From contig NZ_CP025003.1 of NCBI RefSeq assembly GCF_002812485.1, positions 3,658,001 to 3,722,000 of the forward strand: a stretch of 64,000 nucleotides of DNA. The letters are read 5' to 3'. The first letter of the stretch is position 1, and every line of letters begins with the position of its first letter. Source of the DNA: Dickeya fangzhongdai (GTDB lineage: Bacteria; Pseudomonadota; Gammaproteobacteria; Enterobacterales; Enterobacteriaceae). The notes under the pieces are model-generated. The model saw only the letters and a list, made by a program, of their open reading frames with translations, did no database searches and was not told where the DNA came from. A program made the position numbers and the translations under genes. Shown piece after piece: positions 60,596-64,000 of this stretch.

Positions 60596-62197
60596 ATGTC
60601 GCCTCTCAAAGACTACCATTGTGATGTGCTGATCATCGGCAGCGGCGCCGCCGGGTTATCACTGGCGCTGCGTCTGGCGCCTCATGCCCGCGTGATGGTG
60701 CTCAGCAAAGGACCGCTAAGCGAAAGCGCCACCTTTTATGCACAAGGCGGGATCGCCGCTGTGTTCGATGAAACCGACAGCGTCGACGCCCACATCGACG
60801 ATACCCTGATTGCCGGCGACGGCTTGTGCGACCGGGAAGCGGTATCGTTTATTGCCCGTAACGCACGTCATTGCGTGCAATGGCTAATCGATCAGGGCGT
60901 TCGTTTCGATACCGAAACCGCACCGCACGGCGAAACGCGCTATCATCTGACGCGCGAGGGCGGTCACAGCCATCGCCGTATCCTGCATGCTGCGGACGCC
61001 ACCGGCAAAGCGGTGGAAACCACCCTGGTCAGCCAGGTGAGACAGCATCCCAATATCGTATTGCTGGAACGTTGTAATGCAGTGGATTTGATCACCTCCA
61101 GCAAGCTCGGCCTGCCCGGCCACAAACGGGTGGTAGGTGCTTACCTGTGGAACAGGGAAAAAGAGCATGTCGAATCGTGCCGCGCCAAAGCCGTCGTGCT
61201 CGCCACCGGCGGCGCGTCCAAGGTCTACCAGTACACCACCAACCCCGATATTTCTTCCGGCGACGGCATCGCCATGGCCTGGCGCGCTGGTTGCCGGGTG
61301 GCGAACATGGAATTCAACCAGTTTCACCCCACCTGCCTGTACCATCCGCAGGCCCGCAATTTTTTGCTGACCGAAGCGCTGCGCGGCGAAGGCGCCTGGC
61401 TGACGCGCCCGGACGGCAGCCGCTTTATGCCAGCCTTTGATAAACGGGCGGAGCTGGCGCCGCGGGATATTGTCGCCCGGGCGATAGACCACGAGATGAA
61501 ACGACTGGGCGCAGACTGCATGTATCTGGACATCAGCCACAAACCGGCGGATTTCATTACGCAGCATTTCCCTACTATCCATGAAAAACTTCTGTCGCTG
61601 GGCCTTGATCTGACCCGCGAGCCGATTCCCATCGTCCCCGCCGCGCACTACACCTGCGGCGGCGTAGTGGTTGACCAACAGGGACGCACCGACCTGGACG
61701 GTTTGTACGCGATTGGCGAAGTCAGTTATACCGGCCTGCATGGCGCCAACCGCATGGCGTCCAACTCGCTGCTGGAGTGTCTGGTGTATGGCTGGTCTGC
61801 CGCCGGGGATATTCTGCAGCATTTGCCGGAGAAAACACTGGTCGAGTCGCTGCCCAACTGGGACGAAAGCCAGGTGGAAAACTCGGACGAAAGAGTCGTG
61901 ATTCAGCACAACTGGCACGAACTGCGGTTATTGATGTGGGATTACGTCGGCATCGTGCGCACGACGAAAAGACTGGAACGCGCGCAGCGACGTATCACGC
62001 TGCTACAGCAGGAAATCAGCGAGTATTATGCCCACTTCCGCCTCTCCAACAATCTGCTGGAGTTACGCAATCTGGTTCAGGTGGCGGAATTGATTGTACG
62101 CTGCGCGCTGGCGCGCAAAGAGAGCCGCGGGTTGCACTACACGCTTGATTATCCGCAGCGAGCGGAAAAGGCGCATCCCACCATCCTGCATCCCTGA
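60596..62197 (+). CDS. nadB: L-aspartate oxidase
   Basis: An FAD enzyme that makes iminoaspartate, the first step of NAD synthesis. The start at [17 protein letters not shown] gives 533 residues; a Met 15 codons upstream falls inside the regulatory repeat and is rejected. FAD motifs are [29 protein letters not shown] and [13 protein letters not shown]. The helical C-terminal domain is full length. No strong Shine-Dalgarno is seen. Confidence 0.95.
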   Translation: MSPLKDYHCDVLIIGSGAAGLSLALRLAPHARVMVLSKGPLSESATFYAQGGIAAVFDETDSVDAHIDDTLIAGDGLCDREAVSFIARNARHCVQWLIDQGVRFDTETAPHGETRYHLTREGGHSHRRILHAADATGKAVETTLVSQVRQHPNIVLLERCNAVDLITSSKLGLPGHKRVVGAYLWNREKEHVESCRAKAVVLATGGASKVYQYTTNPDISSGDGIAMAWRAGCRVANMEFNQFHPTCLYHPQARNFLLTEALRGEGAWLTRPDGSRFMPAFDKRAELAPRDIVARAIDHEMKRLGADCMYLDISHKPADFITQHFPTIHEKLLSLGLDLTREPIPIVPAAHYTCGGVVVDQQGRTDLDGLYAIGEVSYTGLHGANRMASNSLLECLVYGWSAAGDILQHLPEKTLVESLPNWDESQVENSDERVVIQHNWHELRLLMWDYVGIVRTTKRLERAQRRITLLQQEISEYYAHFRLSNNLLELRNLVQVAELIVRCALARKESRGLHYTLDYPQRAEKAHPTILHP

Positions 62198-62205
62198 TGA
62201 TGAAT

Positions 62206-62223
62206 GCCGGGCCAGCGCCCGGC
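62206..62223. terminator. hairpin between nadB and trmN6
   Basis: GCCGGGC and GCCCGGC form a 7-bp stem with a CAGC loop, 9 bp after the nadB stop. No clear T-run follows, so termination activity is uncertain. Confidence 0.4.
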
Positions 62224-62282
62224 CGCCTTCTACAAATCCCATGAACACGTTCACATGAGCAAGTTCACATGGATAACAAAGC

Positions 62283-63026
62283 TCACATCGATAAATAAAA
62301 ATCCCGCGCCAACGCCTGAAACGACGCCGAATACTGACGGCTGTCGTCACGGATGATTAACGATGTCCGGTCCAGCGTCGTGTGTTGTCGCCCCAACGAC
62401 AGCAGCACCCGGTTCACCGGCCGGGCCGCATTATCCGCGACGTCAACCCAGGCATCGACATGCCACGCCAGCTGTTGCGCCAGCGTCAGAAAGTTGTCCG
62501 CCGCCTGTACCGGCAACACCACGCAAAATCGCCCGTCTGACGTCAGCAACCGGCTGGCGCAATCCAGCAGCGTCTGATGAGTCAGCGTGGCGGTATAACG
62601 CGCCTGCGCACGCTGGGCTGAGGCACAGTCGACGCCGGGGGTAAAATAAGGCGGATTACTGACAATCAGTGAATAGCGCGATGCGGCAGTACGGGCATAC
62701 GCAAGAATATCGGTCTGATGAATCCGTATACTCTCGGCCCAGGGCGACGCCGCCGCATTGTCTGCCGCCTGCTCGCTGGCGGCGGCGTCCAGCTCTACCC
62801 CATCCACCGGAACTCGCCCACCGCTGCGTTGCGCCAGCATCAGCGCAATCAGACCGGAACCGCAGCCGATATCCAGAATCCGCGACTCTTCCCGCAACGG
62901 CGCCCACGCACCCAGCAGCACGCCATCGGTGCCGACTTTCATCGCACAGCGGTCGTGCGCCACAAAAAATTGTTTGAAGGTAAAACCACCCGCGCGCAAC
63001 GCTGGTGTATGCTGCAAAGACGTCAT
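62283..63026 (-). CDS. trmN6: tRNA1(Val) adenine(37)-N6-methyltransferase
   Basis: A SAM-dependent methyltransferase (YfiC/TrmM) that makes m6A37 in tRNA-Val. It has 247 residues. Motif I is DIGCGSGLIAL near residue 52 and the amino-methyltransferase motif NPPYF is near 124. It is divergent from srmB and convergent with nadB, the E. coli arrangement. Confidence 0.92.
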   Translation of the reverse strand: MTSLQHTPALRAGGFTFKQFFVAHDRCAMKVGTDGVLLGAWAPLREESRILDIGCGSGLIALMLAQRSGGRVPVDGVELDAAASEQAADNAAASPWAESIRIHQTDILAYARTAASRYSLIVSNPPYFTPGVDCASAQRAQARYTATLTHQTLLDCASRLLTSDGRFCVVLPVQAADNFLTLAQQLAWHVDAWVDVADNAARPVNRVLLSLGRQHTTLDRTSLIIRDDSRQYSASFQALARDFYLSM

Positions 63027-63160
63027 TGTTGTGCCATTTATTGCTGAACCGGGGTTAGCATAGGAGAAACGCCAGCCCGGGAAAAGTGGTCGAGGCCGCT
63101 TAAACAGATGAACAACCCCGCCAATGCGTCTATAATCAGCGCCCCGAACAGAGGTAGACC
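63027..63160 (+). promoter_or_regulatory. trmN6-srmB divergent spacer
   Basis: A 134-bp spacer with a perfect -10 hexamer TATAAT at 63131-63136, 25 bp before the srmB ATG. GAGG lies at 63151-63154 as ribosome binding site. The -35 is not clear. Confidence 0.5.
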
Positions 63161-64000
63161 ATGACTGCGACCAATTTTTCCGAGTTTGATCTTGACGATA
63201 GCCTGCTTGACGCCCTGCGCGACATGGGCTTCAGCCGCCCGACCGCCATTCAGGCCGAGGCTATTCCCCCGGCGATGGAAGGACGGGACGTACTGGGCTC
63301 TGCGCCGACCGGAACCGGTAAAACCGCGGCGTATCTGCTGCCGGTATTGCAGCATCTGCTGGATTTTCCGCGTAAAAAATCCGGCCCGCCGCGTATCCTG
63401 ATTCTGACCCCGACCCGGGAGCTGGCGATGCAGGTGGCGGATCAGGCTCGTGCGCTGGCCGCCCACACGCATCTGGACATTGCCACCATCACCGGCGGCG
63501 TGGCCTACATGAATCACGCCGAAGTGTTCAGCGAGAATCAGGATGTGGTGGTCGCCACCACCGGTCGCCTGTTGCAATACATCAAAGAAGAGAATTTTGA
63601 CTGCCGCGCGGTGGAAACCCTGATTCTGGATGAAGCCGACCGCATGCTGGACATGGGCTTCGCTCAGGATATCGAGCATATCGCCGGAGAAACCCGCTGG
63701 CGCAAGCAGACCATGCTGTTCTCCGCCACGCTGGAAGGCGACGCCATTCAGGATTTCGCCGAGCGTCTGCTGAACGACCCGATCGAAGTGGAAGCCGAAC
63801 CGTCACGACGCGAACGCAAAAAAATCCTGCAGTGGTACTACCGCGCCGACGATGTTCAGCACAAAACCGCCCTGCTGAGTCACCTGCTCAAGCAGCCGGA
63901 CGTAACCCGTTCGATCGTGTTCGTGCGTAAGCGCGAGCGAGTGCATGAACTGGTGGACTGGCTGCGGGCGGCGGGCATTGAGTCCTGCTATCTGGAAGGG
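63161..64000 (+). CDS. srmB: ATP-dependent RNA helicase SrmB, 5' part
   Basis: A DEAD-box helicase for 50S assembly, cut by the window end after 280 codons. It starts MTATNFSEFDLDDSLLDAL. The Q motif (FSRPTAIQAEAIP), motif I (SAPTGTGKTAAY), Ia (PTRELA), II (DEADRMLDMGF) and III (SAT) are present. The second RecA domain begins (IVFVRKRERVHELV). The rest lies outside. Confidence 0.95.
   Translation, partial: MTATNFSEFDLDDSLLDALRDMGFSRPTAIQAEAIPPAMEGRDVLGSAPTGTGKTAAYLLPVLQHLLDFPRKKSGPPRILILTPTRELAMQVADQARALAAHTHLDIATITGGVAYMNHAEVFSENQDVVVATTGRLLQYIKEENFDCRAVETLILDEADRMLDMGFAQDIEHIAGETRWRKQTMLFSATLEGDAIQDFAERLLNDPIEVEAEPSRRERKKILQWYYRADDVQHKTALLSHLLKQPDVTRSIVFVRKRERVHELVDWLRAAGIESCYLEG

Overview
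The window is chromosomal DNA from a soft-rot enterobacterium, almost certainly a Dickeya species. Most of it is a gammaproteobacterial backbone in an order close to the E. coli ndk-to-srmB region. Placed exactly between hmp and glnB, which are neighbours in E. coli, is a pectinase cluster pelA-pelE-pelD-paeY-pemA, the hallmark of Dickeya (formerly Erwinia chrysanthemi). No rRNA, tRNA, insertion sequence, prophage or CRISPR array was seen.

Layout. 1-10.9 kb: ndk, sseA, sseB, pepB, then the complete Fe-S assembly operon iscRSUA-hscBA-fdx-iscX and trmJ, with IscR-type operators upstream of iscR. 11.0-18.2 kb: suhB, then a metal-uptake island absent from this place in E. coli. It holds a Fur-box-preceded iron-siderophore ABC operon (binding protein, permease, ATPase), a second convergent Fur-box-preceded binding protein, and a zevAB-like zinc pair with a Zur-like box over the zevA start codon. 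18.2-22.3 kb: hcaT, glyA and hmp, with PurR and NsrR sites. 22.7-30.2 kb: the pectinase cluster, with KdgR- and CRP-like operators in front of the pel genes. 30.3-38.9 kb: glnB, glrR-qseG-glrK, the small RNA gene glmY (sigma54 promoter and three GlrR sites) and purL. 39.2-42.8 kb: mltF, tadA, pgpC, murQ. 42.9-50.1 kb: an accessory block with a small conserved protein, an orphan type I secretion ABC transporter, an unusually short HlyD-type adaptor, a PAS-GAF-GGDEF protein with an SGDEF active site, and a PdeH-like c-di-GMP phosphodiesterase behind a FliA-type promoter. 50.5-64 kb: yfhL, acpS, pdxJ, recO, era, rnc, lepB, lepA, rseC, rseB, rseA, rpoE, nadB, trmN6 and the 5' part of srmB, which runs off the window.

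How the genes work together. The pectinases are exported by the Sec pathway and, from knowledge of the family, released by the Out type II system. PaeY and PemA remove acetyl and methyl esters so that the Pel enzymes can cleave polygalacturonate. Iron (Fur), zinc (Zur) and nitric oxide (NsrR, Hmp) responses next to the pectinases fit life inside plant tissue. GlmY, GlrKR and QseG form a cell-envelope and amino-sugar control unit, and rpoE-rseABC is the envelope stress unit. The least conventional part is the 43-50 kb block. It looks like a reduced type I secreted adhesin locus with its c-di-GMP enzymes, lacking both a large adhesin gene and a TolC-type gene in this window.
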